The notes beneath the pieces were generated by a model. It had not been told where the DNA came from, ran no database searches, and worked only from the letters and a program-made list of their open reading frames with translations. This document shows, in pieces, positions 17,682 through 25,934 of a DNA stretch of 64,000 nucleotides. Every line of letters begins with the position of its first letter. The first letter of the stretch is position 1. The stretch is from NCBI RefSeq assembly GCF_000019225.1, contig NC_010995.1:741001-805000 (forward strand), read 5' to 3'. Position numbers and translations under genes: made by a program. The stretch comes from Cellvibrio japonicus Ueda107 (GTDB taxonomy: Bacteria > Pseudomonadota > Gammaproteobacteria > Pseudomonadales > Cellvibrionaceae).

Positions 17682-18497
17682 TTAGAAAAGACTCTCCTGC
17701 ACAACCAACAGGTCACCATCTTCCACCGGGTCCTGCGCTTTGGCGCGCCGTTCTTTCAAGGAACCATCGGTCTGGGGCCGGTACAGCTTCACCGAGCGTT
17801 CGCTGGCGCGGGCGGTCAACCCGCCGCCCATACCCAGTGCCTGCATCACATTCAGTGGCCGATCCAGTGTATACACACCGGGAGAGCGCACCTCGCCGCT
17901 CAGGTAAAAGCGCCCGGCCGGTGGTACATACAGGGTGTCGCCATCCTGTAACCAGATCACCGAATGGCGCTCGGCTTCCTGGTTCAGCAGTTTTTGCAAA
18001 TCAAATTCGCGCCGCTCCTGCTTGCCGCTGCGATCGGTGCGGATCAGCACCAGCCGCTCGCTGCCTTCGTCAGCGATACCGCCGGCCCAGGCCAGGGCAT
18101 CGGTCAGCGATGTCGGTCCTTCCAGTACCAGGCTGCCAGCGCGTTTTACCCGCCCCAGGATCGCTATCGACTGGCTGCGGTAGCGCGTCACCAACAGGTT
18201 GACCTGGGCGCGCTTTAAAAAATTGCCGCGTTCATACTGGTCTGCAATCGCTTGCGCCGCGTCGGTGGTAGAGCGGCCTGCCAGATTAAAGCGGCCGAGC
18301 AAGGGCACTTCAACCGCCCCATCCGCCCCGATTTGCGCATCAATAGCCAGGTCGGGCTGGCCGTACACACTGATGCGAACCTCATCGCCGATGCCCAGGC
18401 TATAGGCCTGGGCCAGTACCTCGCCGGCCAGCAGCAAGCCAATCAGCCATCCTCCCAGCCATCTCGCCGACCACTGCAAGCTGCACACACCACGCAT
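17682..18497 (-). CDS. gumB: Polysaccharide export protein, GumB/EpsE-like (Wza family)
   Basis: The product is 271 residues with an N-terminal signal peptide cut near LAQA. The mature protein starts with the polysaccharide export domain (YSLGIGDEVRISVYGQPDL, then GRFNLAGRST) followed by two SLBB domains (SIAILGRVKRAGSLVLEGP around 107-125 and FYLSGEVRSPGVYTLDRP around 197-214). No lipobox cysteine is seen at the cleavage site. It forms the outer-membrane/periplasmic export conduit. It is the first gene of the minus arm, with a candidate sigma-54 promoter about 50 bases upstream of the start codon. Confidence 0.88.
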   Translation of the reverse strand: MRGVCSLQWSARWLGGWLIGLLLAGEVLAQAYSLGIGDEVRISVYGQPDLAIDAQIGADGAVEVPLLGRFNLAGRSTTDAAQAIADQYERGNFLKRAQVNLLVTRYRSQSIAILGRVKRAGSLVLEGPTSLTDALAWAGGIADEGSERLVLIRTDRSGKQERREFDLQKLLNQEAERHSVIWLQDGDTLYVPPAGRFYLSGEVRSPGVYTLDRPLNVMQALGMGGGLTARASERSVKLYRPQTDGSLKERRAKAQDPVEDGDLLVVQESLF

Positions 18498-18546
18498 CTC
18501 ACCCGTCCTTTCAACGCACTTTGCTTAAACGCTATAAACCAGCCCA

Positions 18547-18563
18547 TGCAAATCCGGGGCCGA
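18547..18563 (-). promoter_or_regulatory. Candidate sigma-54 (RpoN) promoter of the EPS minus arm
   Basis: On the minus strand the sequence reads TCGGCCCCGGATTTGCA, with the GG and GC doublets 12 bases apart and an exact TTGCA at the -12 side. The -24 side is weaker (CGGCCC instead of TGGCAC). A start near 18536 would give a leader of about 40 bases before gumB. It is a by-eye call supported by similar sites before the other EPS-related genes. Confidence 0.4.
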
Positions 18564-18788
18564 ACCACAGAAAAACCGTCAGTTCAGCGCAATCACCTGC
18601 TAAAAAAGCGAAAGGCGTCAGCTTTTTGTGATACAGGATGCCGTTATCGGCAGCGAAAGGAGGAGTGCGGGAGAGAAAGCGCGGGAAAAAACTGTTGGTT
18701 TTGCACCTGAGTGGTGCGCAGGCTGGTGATTTTGCGAAGGTACCGAATAGGGATCTGCAACTGGCTAACAGTAGGCCATTTACGCGAT

Positions 18789-18830
18789 GAAAAATAAAAA
18801 AGGTTTGCAAGCGCTAACCTGCAAACCCTT
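18789..18830 (-). terminator. Rho-independent terminator after tRNA-Met
   Basis: On the minus strand GGTTTGCA (18827-18820) pairs with TGCAAACC (18809-18802) and is followed directly by TTTTTTATTTTT. It lies just past the CCA end of the tRNA gene. Confidence 0.9.
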
Positions 18831-18838
18831 TCCAGATA

Positions 18839-18915
18839 TGGTAGCTAGAGGCGGACTTGAACCGCCGACCCCAGCATTATGAGTGCTGTGCTCTAACCGG
18901 CTGAGCTATCTAGCC
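18839..18915 (-). tRNA. tRNA-Met (anticodon CAT), elongator type
   Basis: The 77-base minus-strand sequence folds as a tRNA: acceptor GGCTAGA/TCTAGCT, D arm with AGCTCAGCCGGTTAGAGC, anticodon stem CAGCA/TGCTG around the loop CTCATAA (anticodon CAT), T arm GGCGG-TTCAAGT-CCGCC, discriminator A and an encoded CCA. The D arm and anticodon arm resemble the E. coli elongator tRNA-Met. A lysidine-modified tRNA-Ile(CAT) cannot be fully excluded. Confidence 0.9.
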
Positions 18916-19136
18916 ATAAATGAGAGGCGCGCATTTTGGCGATAGAGAAGGGCGCTGTCAACCTTGAATTAGTGTCGGAAAGCCTGTCCCTGTATATCCA
19001 CTAATGCGGCCCAAGGCCGATGCAGGTATGATGCACAGCGTTTTTCACCCAACCTCGGGGCCCTTGGCGGCATCTGGTGCCGATCTGGTCGATAGCCTCG
19101 TTGTAGACGTTAACTCCTTGATAGATAAGGCCTAGC

Positions 19137-20423
19137 ATGGAATTTATCGATTTGGCGCCCAGCGCCCATGCACGGGGGGCTGTGCAGTTACCCGGCTCCA
19201 AGAGTATTTCCAATCGCACCCTGTTACTGGCGGCCCTGGCGCAAGGCGAGACCCAGATCCGCGACCTGCTGAAATCCGATGACACGGATCGCATGCTTGA
19301 AGCGCTGACCTCCCTGGGGGTAACGCTGACCAGGACCGGTGAAAATGACTATCACCTGGTGGGCACTGGTGGCAGCTTTCCCCATAAAGAGGCAGACCTG
19401 TTCCTGGGGAATGCGGGGACAGCGTTTCGTCCATTAACTGCTGCTTTGGCGTTTTCCGGTGGCACCTACAAGCTCCATGGTGTACCGCGTATGCACGAGC
19501 GCCCTATCGGCGACCTGGTTGATGCCCTGCGCCAGGTGGGGGCGGATATCACTTATCTGGGACAGGAAGGCTTCCCTCCGCTGCTGATTAAACCGGCGCA
19601 CATTGCTGCGCAAGGCAGTATCAAGATTCGCGGTGATGTCTCCAGCCAATTCCTGACCGCCTTGTTAATGGCCTTGCCGATGACCGGCAAGGAGACTCAC
19701 ATTGAGCTGGTGAGCGAGCTCATCTCCAAACCCTATATCGAGATTACCCTGCGCCTGATGGCCCAGTTCGGTGTAGAGGTTCAGCGCGATGGCTGGGAGC
19801 GTTTTACCGTCCCGGCGGCCAGTGGCTATGTGAGCCCCGGTACTGTTTATGTCGAGGGTGATGCATCTTCCGCCTCTTACTTCCTGGCTGCCGGGGCATT
19901 GGGTGGCGGCCCGGTGCGTGTGCAGGGGGTGGGTGCCAAGAGTATCCAGGGGGATGTGGCCTTTGCCGATGCCCTGGAGGCTATAGGGGTGACCATTACC
20001 AAAGGGGATAACTGGATCGAAGCGTCTGCACCCCAATTACCACTCAAGGCCTTTAATCGTGATTTCAACCATATTCCCGATGCCGCCATGACCCTGGCGG
20101 TGGTGGCGCTCTTTTGCGATGGGCCCTCGCGCCTGACCAATATCGCCAGCTGGCGGGTGAAGGAAACTGATCGTATTGCGGCCATGGCGACCGAACTGCG
20201 CAAATTGGGAGCTATTGTGGAAGAGGGTGAGGATTGGCTGCAGGTTACACCCGTACCCACGCTCAACGCCCAGGTGCCGATTGATACCTACGATGATCAC
20301 CGTATGGCCATGTGCTTTTCCCTGGCAACCTTTGGCGGGGTGCCGGTGCGTATCAATGATCCCCAGTGCACAGCTAAAACCTTCCCCACCTATTTTGATG
20401 TCTTCAGTCAGGTAGTGAGCTAA
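19137..20423 (+). CDS. aroA: 3-phosphoshikimate 1-carboxyvinyltransferase (EPSP synthase)
   Basis: The product is 428 residues, the normal length for class I EPSP synthase, which joins PEP to shikimate-3-phosphate in aromatic amino acid synthesis. Visible motifs are [18 protein letters not shown] (residues 20-37, with the shikimate-3-phosphate binding SKS), [17 protein letters not shown] (about 91-107), [27 protein letters not shown], and [14 protein letters not shown] near the C-terminus. The PEP-site loop is GNAGTAFRP, with Phe where E. coli has Met. The stop overlaps the start of the thioesterase gene by one base, so the two are probably cotranscribed. Confidence 0.97.
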   Translation: MEFIDLAPSAHARGAVQLPGSKSISNRTLLLAALAQGETQIRDLLKSDDTDRMLEALTSLGVTLTRTGENDYHLVGTGGSFPHKEADLFLGNAGTAFRPLTAALAFSGGTYKLHGVPRMHERPIGDLVDALRQVGADITYLGQEGFPPLLIKPAHIAAQGSIKIRGDVSSQFLTALLMALPMTGKETHIELVSELISKPYIEITLRLMAQFGVEVQRDGWERFTVPAASGYVSPGTVYVEGDASSASYFLAAGALGGGPVRVQGVGAKSIQGDVAFADALEAIGVTITKGDNWIEASAPQLPLKAFNRDFNHIPDAAMTLAVVALFCDGPSRLTNIASWRVKETDRIAAMATELRKLGAIVEEGEDWLQVTPVPTLNAQVPIDTYDDHRMAMCFSLATFGGVPVRINDPQCTAKTFPTYFDVFSQVVS

Positions 20424-20842
20424 TGGATACACCAATATTTTCCATCGACTTTAAGGTGCGCGATTACGAGTGCGATATGCAGGGCGTGGTTAATAATGCG
20501 GTGTACCAGAATTACCTGGAGCATGCCCGCCACGAATTCCTGTTGGCGAAAGGTATTAATTTTGCCGAGCTTGCGCGGCAGAAAATCAACCTGGTGGTGT
20601 TGCGCGCCGAGCTGGATTACAAGCTGTCGCTGACCAGTGGTGATGAGTTTTATATCACGGTTGAACTGGCGCAATCATCCCGGGTGCGCTTTGATTTTTT
20701 GCAGCATATTTATCGCAGGGCGGATAACAGGCTTATGCTCGCCGCCAAGATTACCGGAACCTCGGTGAATGAGCGCGGCAGGCCGTTTGTGCCGGACGTA
20801 ATTGCCGGCTTGCTGGCATCCGGCTCACTGGTGTTGGAGTAG
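20423..20842 (+). CDS. Hotdog-fold acyl-CoA thioesterase (YbgC/FadM-like, 4HBT family)
   Basis: The product is 139 residues, a single hotdog domain. The N-terminal VRDYECDMQGVVNNAVYQNYLEHAR matches the 4HBT thioesterase pattern, in which the Asp of the first motif (here in YECDMQGVV) is catalytic. Such enzymes hydrolyse acyl-CoA thioesters in the cytoplasm; the preferred chain is not evident. It overlaps the aroA stop by one base and is followed by a likely terminator at 20872. Confidence 0.85.
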   Translation: MDTPIFSIDFKVRDYECDMQGVVNNAVYQNYLEHARHEFLLAKGINFAELARQKINLVVLRAELDYKLSLTSGDEFYITVELAQSSRVRFDFLQHIYRRADNRLMLAAKITGTSVNERGRPFVPDVIAGLLASGSLVLE

Positions 20843-20871
20843 GTAGCGGCTGGCTGTTATTGGCTTCCGAA

Positions 20872-20903
20872 GGCCGCTTGTAGATGCTGCAGACGGCTTT
20901 TTT
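20872..20903 (+). terminator. Likely rho-independent terminator after the thioesterase gene
   Basis: GCCGCTTGTAG pairs imperfectly with CTGCAGACGGC around an ATG loop and is followed by TTTTTT. It lies 30 bases after the stop of the thioesterase gene. Confidence 0.6.
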
Positions 20904-21060
20904 ATTGCGTATCAAAAAAACTCAGGGGATATTCGGGGATGCCCTATTTTGTTTCCTCGGGTGACGTTCAATTGCTGTTTTTGTCGATTATTTTTACATT
21001 TTTGTATGTTCGTGTGATTTTTGTCATAAAAATACGATGATAATCAACGGGTTACTGCTA

Positions 21061-21076
21061 TGGCGTACAAATTGCT
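21061..21076 (+). promoter_or_regulatory. Candidate sigma-54 (RpoN) promoter of the PEP-CTERM-like gene
   Basis: TGGCGTACAAATTGCT has exact TGGC and TTGCT blocks with GG at 21062-21063 and GC at 21074-21075, the required 12-base spacing. A start near 21087 leaves a leader of about 50 bases before the ATG at 21136. About 160 bases of AT-rich DNA upstream could hold an activator site. Confidence 0.6.
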
Positions 21077-21135
21077 TATTCATTTATGGTTTTAAAAATA
21101 TTTTTTATATAGCCATGCATTTGGGGAGTGATCTT

Positions 21136-21678
21136 ATGTTGATCAATCGTTTTTTAAAGCTGATCACCGCTATGGCGTTGTTAATGGTTGGTGCAACGAC
21201 GCATGCCGGATTATTAAACGGGGAATCTGTAGAGGTGAAATACCTATTCCCCTCCACGGCAACAACCTATCAAAACCTGGGAACTACCGTAGTGGATGAT
21301 GGTGTGGAGTACACCCAATTTCCCTACTTTGATCTGGATATATCCGACAACGCCATGGTGTTCGATTTCAAAATAGCCGCCAAGTTGGGCACCACCAATT
21401 TCAATGGCATTGTGCTGCGCGATATTAACAACACCGTGACTTTTACCAGCGTAACGCTGGATGCTATTTCCAATATGGTAGGACTCAATAGCAGCCGTAT
21501 TTTTTTCGATGCCCACAGTATCTATGTCAATTTCAGCGCGCTGTCGTTTAATGCCAATACCCTGGTGAAATTAAACCTTGGGGGGATTAGTGCCAGGGTG
21601 CCAGAATCCAGCAGTTTGATTTTGTTGTTGGTGGGTTTGCTTGGGTTGATGATGATCCGCTGGCGTAAACGCGTTTGA
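21136..21678 (+). CDS. PEP-CTERM-like exported protein
   Basis: The product is 180 residues. The ATG at 21136 was chosen because GGGGAG lies nine bases upstream and a signal peptide then follows (about residues 1-24, ending THAG). The C-terminus carries a tripartite sorting signal: VPESSS, a hydrophobic helix LILLLVGLLGLMMI, and the basic tail RWRKRV. This is the PEP-CTERM layout recognised by exosortases, with Ser in place of the second Pro. The middle part is a beta-rich domain of unknown function with many Asn and Thr. PEP-CTERM proteins usually occur in species with EPS loci such as the one upstream. No exosortase gene is in this window. Confidence 0.78.
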   Translation: MLINRFLKLITAMALLMVGATTHAGLLNGESVEVKYLFPSTATTYQNLGTTVVDDGVEYTQFPYFDLDISDNAMVFDFKIAAKLGTTNFNGIVLRDINNTVTFTSVTLDAISNMVGLNSSRIFFDAHSIYVNFSALSFNANTLVKLNLGGISARVPESSSLILLLVGLLGLMMIRWRKRV

Positions 21679-21692
21679 TATATAAGGTCAGG

Positions 21693-21711
21693 CGGGAATT
21701 GTCATCCCGCA
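21693..21711. terminator. Short hairpin after the PEP-CTERM-like gene, weak terminator candidate
   Basis: GCGGGA and TCCCGC pair around a seven-base loop 15 bases after the stop codon, but no T-run follows. Termination is possible but not shown. Confidence 0.35.
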
Positions 21712-21864
21712 CTGCCCCGCGTACACCAACCCCGGTTCCTCCAGCATGATGGTGCTTTTTGGCCATTGGGCGTTGCGAGGGAATACAACGGGATATGCTT
21801 GGGGTTTGGTGCGGAAAAATGTTGTTGTATGGGCGCAAGCGTTTTGGCGTTCATGTCATAAAGC

Positions 21865-22536
21865 CTATTGTTGGGTCGTTTTCAGCGATTCGAGTGTTTT
21901 CAGGATACCTTCGATCATATCCGGGCTGGAGGCGACACCGACGATACCATTCACAATAAACTGCACGCCCACACACAAAATCAAAAATCCCATGATTTTG
22001 GTCATGGCATGCAGACCGTTCACACCCAGTACACCGACTAACCGGGTGGACAGGCGCAGGGTGATATAAACAATCACAGCCACCAGCAAGATCCCCGCAA
22101 TAATGGCGAGAAAATGCAGCCAGTTAGTGGCCAGCGAAGTTAAGCCAATCGTCACAGAAATAGCACCGGGTCCAGCAAGGCTGGGCATGGCCAGCGGTGT
22201 AAAGGAGACATCGCGCTTGCGCTTGGACTCCTGGTGCTCGGCCTTGGTTTGCTCGGGTTCGTCTTTGGGGTAGAGCATACGCATACCGACACCGGCCACC
22301 AGAATGCCACCGGCAATGCGCAAGCCAGGTAGCGATAGGCCAAAGAACTGCATGATAAAACTGCCCCCGATCAAAAACGCCACCAGAATACAGATCATGT
22401 AAATAACGGCTTTGCGCGCTTGCTCCTGCCGCTCTGCTTCCGTATCACCTTCAGTGATAGCGAGGAACATGGGCGCAGTGCTGAAAGGGTTAATAATGGG
22501 CAGCAAAGCAACAACGGTAGCTATGGCGAGTTCCAT
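21865..22536 (-). CDS. MarC family inner-membrane protein
   Basis: The product is 223 residues from the ATG at 22536, which has GGAG upstream; the open frame extends further but without support. Six hydrophobic segments are visible. The N-terminal ATVVALLPIINPFSTAPMFLAI, GGILVAGVGMRMLYPK and AMPSLAGPGAISVTIGL are hallmarks of the MarC/UPF0056 family. The family once was linked to multiple antibiotic resistance, but its real function is unknown. A charged, EK-rich insert (about residues 95-115) lies between the third and fourth segments. Confidence 0.85.
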   Translation of the reverse strand: MELAIATVVALLPIINPFSTAPMFLAITEGDTEAERQEQARKAVIYMICILVAFLIGGSFIMQFFGLSLPGLRIAGGILVAGVGMRMLYPKDEPEQTKAEHQESKRKRDVSFTPLAMPSLAGPGAISVTIGLTSLATNWLHFLAIIAGILLVAVIVYITLRLSTRLVGVLGVNGLHAMTKIMGFLILCVGVQFIVNGIVGVASSPDMIEGILKTLESLKTTQQ

Positions 22537-22574
22537 AACAGCTCCACAATTCATCGGGGTAATACAAACGCCTG

Positions 22575-22628
22575 TTGCAAAAAAGCACAGCTGCCGCCAC
22601 GCCTTGATTGGCAAGGCCTGGCGGCAGG
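22575..22628 (-). terminator. Rho-independent terminator after the META-domain gene
   Basis: On the minus strand CTGCCGCCAGGCCTTG pairs with CAAGGCGTGGCGGCAG around a five-base loop, and TTTTTT follows seven bases later. It is about 60 bases past the stop of the META-domain lipoprotein gene. Confidence 0.7.
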
Positions 22629-22688
22629 GCTCTACATGCTATTCAAGTGGTTATCCACAGATACTGTGCATAAACCATGGCGACAGAT

Positions 22689-23429
22689 TTAAGGGCTAAC
22701 CAGCGCCTGTTCAACGGTCAGGTCATGAATATAGGCAAAGCGTGAACCATCGGCTGGCGGGTTGGCGATAGGATAGCGTTTGATACGCAGTATCACGCGG
22801 GTATCACTGCGATGCTGGTAGCCTTGGATGCTGTCGTAAAAGTGTTGCCATGGGCCCTGTGCTGTTTTAATACCCTGTTCGTTGTAACTAATCTCCCTCA
22901 CCTGCAGGCACTGGTAGTTGGGAATAAGCGGGTGGTTGCAAGGGACAACCAAAGGTTGGATTTCAAGGAAAATAATGTCTCCCTGGCTGCCATAGCGTGT
23001 TTCCGCTGTCGGCTCTCCACGCAGGTGGATGTATTCACCCGAGTCCTGGCTCAGGGTGAGTACAGGCGACTCACTGTCGAGACGGATGGCCCAGTGACTG
23101 ACGTTGGGCAGCCAGTTAGCGAAATAGTGTTCGTGGGCAGAGAGCTCGTTATCGAGGCAGGCTTTTAGCGTGCTGCGCAGCGGGCCGATTTTCAGATGGC
23201 TGCCTTTAATGGTCGCCGGGCCGGCTATGTTGTTACACAGGCCAGAAACCGATACCTGGCCATTGCTAAAGTCCAGCTGGGTACGCGCCTCCAGCGTTGA
23301 AGCTGGACGTTCGTTAATATTTACCAGCGTCCAGTGGTATTTGCCCAGGGCATCTATATCACTTTTGGGTACTTGCTGGGCACAGCCAGCGAGGGTTAAG
23401 ACGGCGAGCATAAAAGGAATAATACGCAT
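22689..23429 (-). CDS. META-domain (HslJ-like) lipoprotein with DUF4377-like C-terminal region
   Basis: The product is 246 residues from the ATG at 23429, with AGGAAA upstream. A lipoprotein signal ends in the lipobox LTLAGC. The N-terminal half is a META domain (WTLVNINERPA, LDFSNGQVSVSGLCNNIAG, ending near FANWLPNVSHW), the family of HslJ, a heat-induced envelope protein. The C-terminal half contains PCNHPLIPNYQCLQVREI and WQHFYDSIQGYQH, resembling the DUF4377 domain often fused to META. The protein probably sits in the outer membrane facing the periplasm. Its function is unknown. Confidence 0.8.
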   Translation of the reverse strand: MRIIPFMLAVLTLAGCAQQVPKSDIDALGKYHWTLVNINERPASTLEARTQLDFSNGQVSVSGLCNNIAGPATIKGSHLKIGPLRSTLKACLDNELSAHEHYFANWLPNVSHWAIRLDSESPVLTLSQDSGEYIHLRGEPTAETRYGSQGDIIFLEIQPLVVPCNHPLIPNYQCLQVREISYNEQGIKTAQGPWQHFYDSIQGYQHRSDTRVILRIKRYPIANPPADGSRFAYIHDLTVEQALVSP

Positions 23430-23566
23430 GGGGGTTTCCTTACGTTGGGTTAAGAGGCTATTACCTAGACTAGCAATAAATAGATGAAGTTGCTGGTTTT
23501 CTCGTGATTTATAAAGCAGTACGCTATGTTGTGATGATAAAAATTCAGTAGTCAGGGTAGAACTAC

Positions 23567-25402
23567 ATGGCCACAATTATTCCCAATATCCACGCCAGCA
23601 CCACCAAAATGACCACGGGTGAACGTCGTTTTGGTCAACGCCTGGAGAAACTATTAGAAGACGATTATCTGTGTTGGTTTGATGTTCCCGTAGGGCAAGC
23701 GCGGCGCTATCCGGATTTTATTATCTTGCATCCGGGTCGAGGTTTGTTGTTTCTGGAGGTGAAGGATTGGAAGCTATCAACAATTCAATCTATGAATCAC
23801 CAGACATTTACACTGCTAACCGCTAGTGGCGCTGTTAATAAACCAAATCCAATTGAGCAGGCGCGCCAGTGCGCTTATCAGGTGGTGAATACATTAAAAC
23901 ATGATAAAACTTTGGTTCAACCGAAAGGAAAACACCAAGGTAATTTAGTGTGTCCTTATGGCTATGGCGTGGTTTTTACCAATATATCGCGTAAGCAATT
24001 GCAAACGGCGTTAGGTGAGGAGGGTGAGTCCATACTGCCCGCACACCTGGTTATCTGCCAGGATGAAATGCTGGAAAAAACCGACCCCGAAGAGTTCCAG
24101 CAACGCCTGTGGGCGATGTTTAATTATCAATTTTCACAAAAACTCAGCCTGCCACAAATTGATCGTATTCGCGCCCATCTATTTCCTGAAATTCGCATAG
24201 GTACAGCCGATTTATTTGCCGTAACTGATGCGGCTGCAAGTGGGGCTATGGATGTTGTTGATATTGTGAAAGTAATGGATATGCAACAGGAGCAACTGGC
24301 GCGTAGCTTTGGCGAAGGACATCGTGTAGTACATGGTGTGGCGGGGTCAGGTAAAACCTTAATACTGGGCTTTCGCTGCTGGTATTTGGCCCGGACACAA
24401 AGTAAACCCATCCTTGTACTCTGCTACAACATATCCCTCGCGGCAAAATTGCGCGCGTTTATGCGTGAGAAAGGTATAGAGCAGCAAGTGCAGGTTTATC
24501 ACTTTCACGACTGGTGCGGGCAGCAATTGCGCAGTTACCATATCGACCTGATAGACGGGGCTGAGCCTGTGTGGGAGCGACAGGTATTGAGTGTAATTCA
24601 AAGCGTGGACCAGGGGCACATTCCCCGTGCGCAATACGGCGCTGTGTTAATCGACGAAGGACACGACTTTGAAGCTGAATGGCTAAAGTTGGTTGTGCAG
24701 ATGATCGACCCGGAAACCAACTCGCTGCTGTTGCTGTACGACGATGCGCAATCTATCTATAAGAAAAAATCCAATCTAAACTTCACCTTATCCAGCGTTG
24801 GCATTCAGGCGCGTGGCCGCACCAGTATCCTTAAGCTCAATTACCGCAATACCCGCGAAATTTTACAATTCGCCTTCAACTTCGCCAAAGATTTCCTGCA
24901 AGAAAAAGATGCCGATGAAGATTCAGTCCCCTTAGTAAAACCCGAGGTGGGCGGCAAGTCCGGCATGGCGCCAGAATTTCGCAAGCTTAACAATCGCCCC
25001 GAAGAATTAACCTTTATTCGCCGCTGCCTGCAAAAATGGCACAGCGATGGCGTCGCCTGGAACGAAATGGCCGTTATTTACTGCCACCACCACTTTGGTG
25101 AAGCGCTAGCGCGTGAGCTGAATCTGTACGCCATTCCCAACCTGTGCATGCGCGACAATAAAACCCGCCGCCAATACGATCCCAGTGACGATCAAGTACT
25201 GCTCGTCACTCGCCCCAGCAGTAAAGGCTTGGAGTTTCCTCGCGTGATCGTTGCCGAGTTAGGTGCACTGCAAGATGACGAGGAAAAAAGGGCAGAAGAG
25301 GTGCGGTTATTGTATGTGGCGATGACCCGCGCGCAGGAGACGCTGTTGTTGACAGCGTCGGGGGAGAATTCGTATGTGAGGCGGTTGGGTGTCATAAATT
25401 AA
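23567..25402 (+). CDS. NERD-domain UvrD-like DNA helicase
   Basis: The product is 611 residues. Residues about 15-140 form a nuclease-related (NERD) domain with a PD-(D/E)xK-like core: YPDFIILHPGRG then LLFLEVKDW. The rest is a superfamily 1 helicase: Walker A GVAGSGKTLIL (about 257-267), Walker B VLIDEGHDF (about 360-368), LLLLYDDAQSIYKK, LKLNYRNTREIL, SSKGLEFPRVIV and LLYVAMTRAQETLLL. It probably joins DNA cleavage with unwinding. NERD-helicases of this kind are frequent in defence and mobile regions. It is the only plus-strand gene of the island and opens it next to the META-domain gene. It could instead be a repair enzyme. Confidence 0.85.
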   Translation: MATIIPNIHASTTKMTTGERRFGQRLEKLLEDDYLCWFDVPVGQARRYPDFIILHPGRGLLFLEVKDWKLSTIQSMNHQTFTLLTASGAVNKPNPIEQARQCAYQVVNTLKHDKTLVQPKGKHQGNLVCPYGYGVVFTNISRKQLQTALGEEGESILPAHLVICQDEMLEKTDPEEFQQRLWAMFNYQFSQKLSLPQIDRIRAHLFPEIRIGTADLFAVTDAAASGAMDVVDIVKVMDMQQEQLARSFGEGHRVVHGVAGSGKTLILGFRCWYLARTQSKPILVLCYNISLAAKLRAFMREKGIEQQVQVYHFHDWCGQQLRSYHIDLIDGAEPVWERQVLSVIQSVDQGHIPRAQYGAVLIDEGHDFEAEWLKLVVQMIDPETNSLLLLYDDAQSIYKKKSNLNFTLSSVGIQARGRTSILKLNYRNTREILQFAFNFAKDFLQEKDADEDSVPLVKPEVGGKSGMAPEFRKLNNRPEELTFIRRCLQKWHSDGVAWNEMAVIYCHHHFGEALARELNLYAIPNLCMRDNKTRRQYDPSDDQVLLVTRPSSKGLEFPRVIVAELGALQDDEEKRAEEVRLLYVAMTRAQETLLLTASGENSYVRRLGVIN

Positions 25403-25414
25403 TGGGGTGAACGC

Positions 25415-25765
25415 TTAAACAGGGTTTTCACCACAAAGGCGGTAAATTTCAACTATGTCAAACAGCGTAATCAAATAAATTCCATGCCTGCTTTGATAGG
25501 TAGAATTAACAAAAAAACCAATAAGAACGCCGTTACCACCAAAAGGTATCAAGTGATAGCTATGTATAAATTGATTGCAAATGTCGGTCACCGATACTGT
25601 TTTCCTGATTGACTTGGACGAGTCTGGTTCGTAAGGAAGGATAGTGTCCGCCTCATCTTGAGAAAGTTCTTTATGTGGAAAAACCGATACGGTGTATTTT
25701 TTTGCTTTAAACTCAGCAGAAACTTTGTTGAGCTCTATAAATTTCCGGACAGTAAAAAACCCCAA
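25415..25765 (-). CDS. Small hypothetical protein at the end of the Argonaute operon
   Basis: The frame encodes 116 residues and starts at a TTG at 25765; no ATG lies upstream before the preceding stop near 25805. The sequence is composed like a folded soluble protein (balanced hydrophobic and charged residues, VFPHKELSQDE, HLIPFGGNGVLIGFFV), but it matches no family I know. It lies 170 bases after the end of the short Argonaute gene on the same strand and could be a third operon member or an unrelated remnant. Its DNA is AT-richer than the surrounding core genome. Confidence 0.45.
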   Translation of the reverse strand: MGFFTVRKFIELNKVSAEFKAKKYTVSVFPHKELSQDEADTILPYEPDSSKSIRKTVSVTDICNQFIHSYHLIPFGGNGVLIGFFVNSTYQSRHGIYLITLFDIVEIYRLCGENPV

Positions 25766-25934
25766 AAATAACTCTTTTTCTAAAGTAAATATGGACCTGT
25801 TTGATCATCTTTTTTGAAGCATACGCCTTAACAGCTTGTCCGCTGTTTTCATAAGATAGCTTTGCCAAAGTTCAGTTTCAGAAATCATGATTTATCTCAG
25901 TCAATTGTGAATGATAGTATTGGCCGCATGATTC

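Larger units (their letters stand above)
18498..18838. other. 341-bp region between gumB and tRNA-Met
   Basis: No supported gene was found. It holds the candidate sigma-54 promoter of the minus arm (18547-18563) and the terminator of the tRNA-Met gene (18789-18830). A 92-codon minus-strand frame at 18532-18810 was rejected because it reads through the tRNA terminator and has no recognisable product. Confidence 0.6.

Noticed and set aside
18532..18810. 92-codon minus-strand frame
   Set aside because: It reads through the tRNA-Met terminator and the candidate promoter of gumB; product not recognisable.
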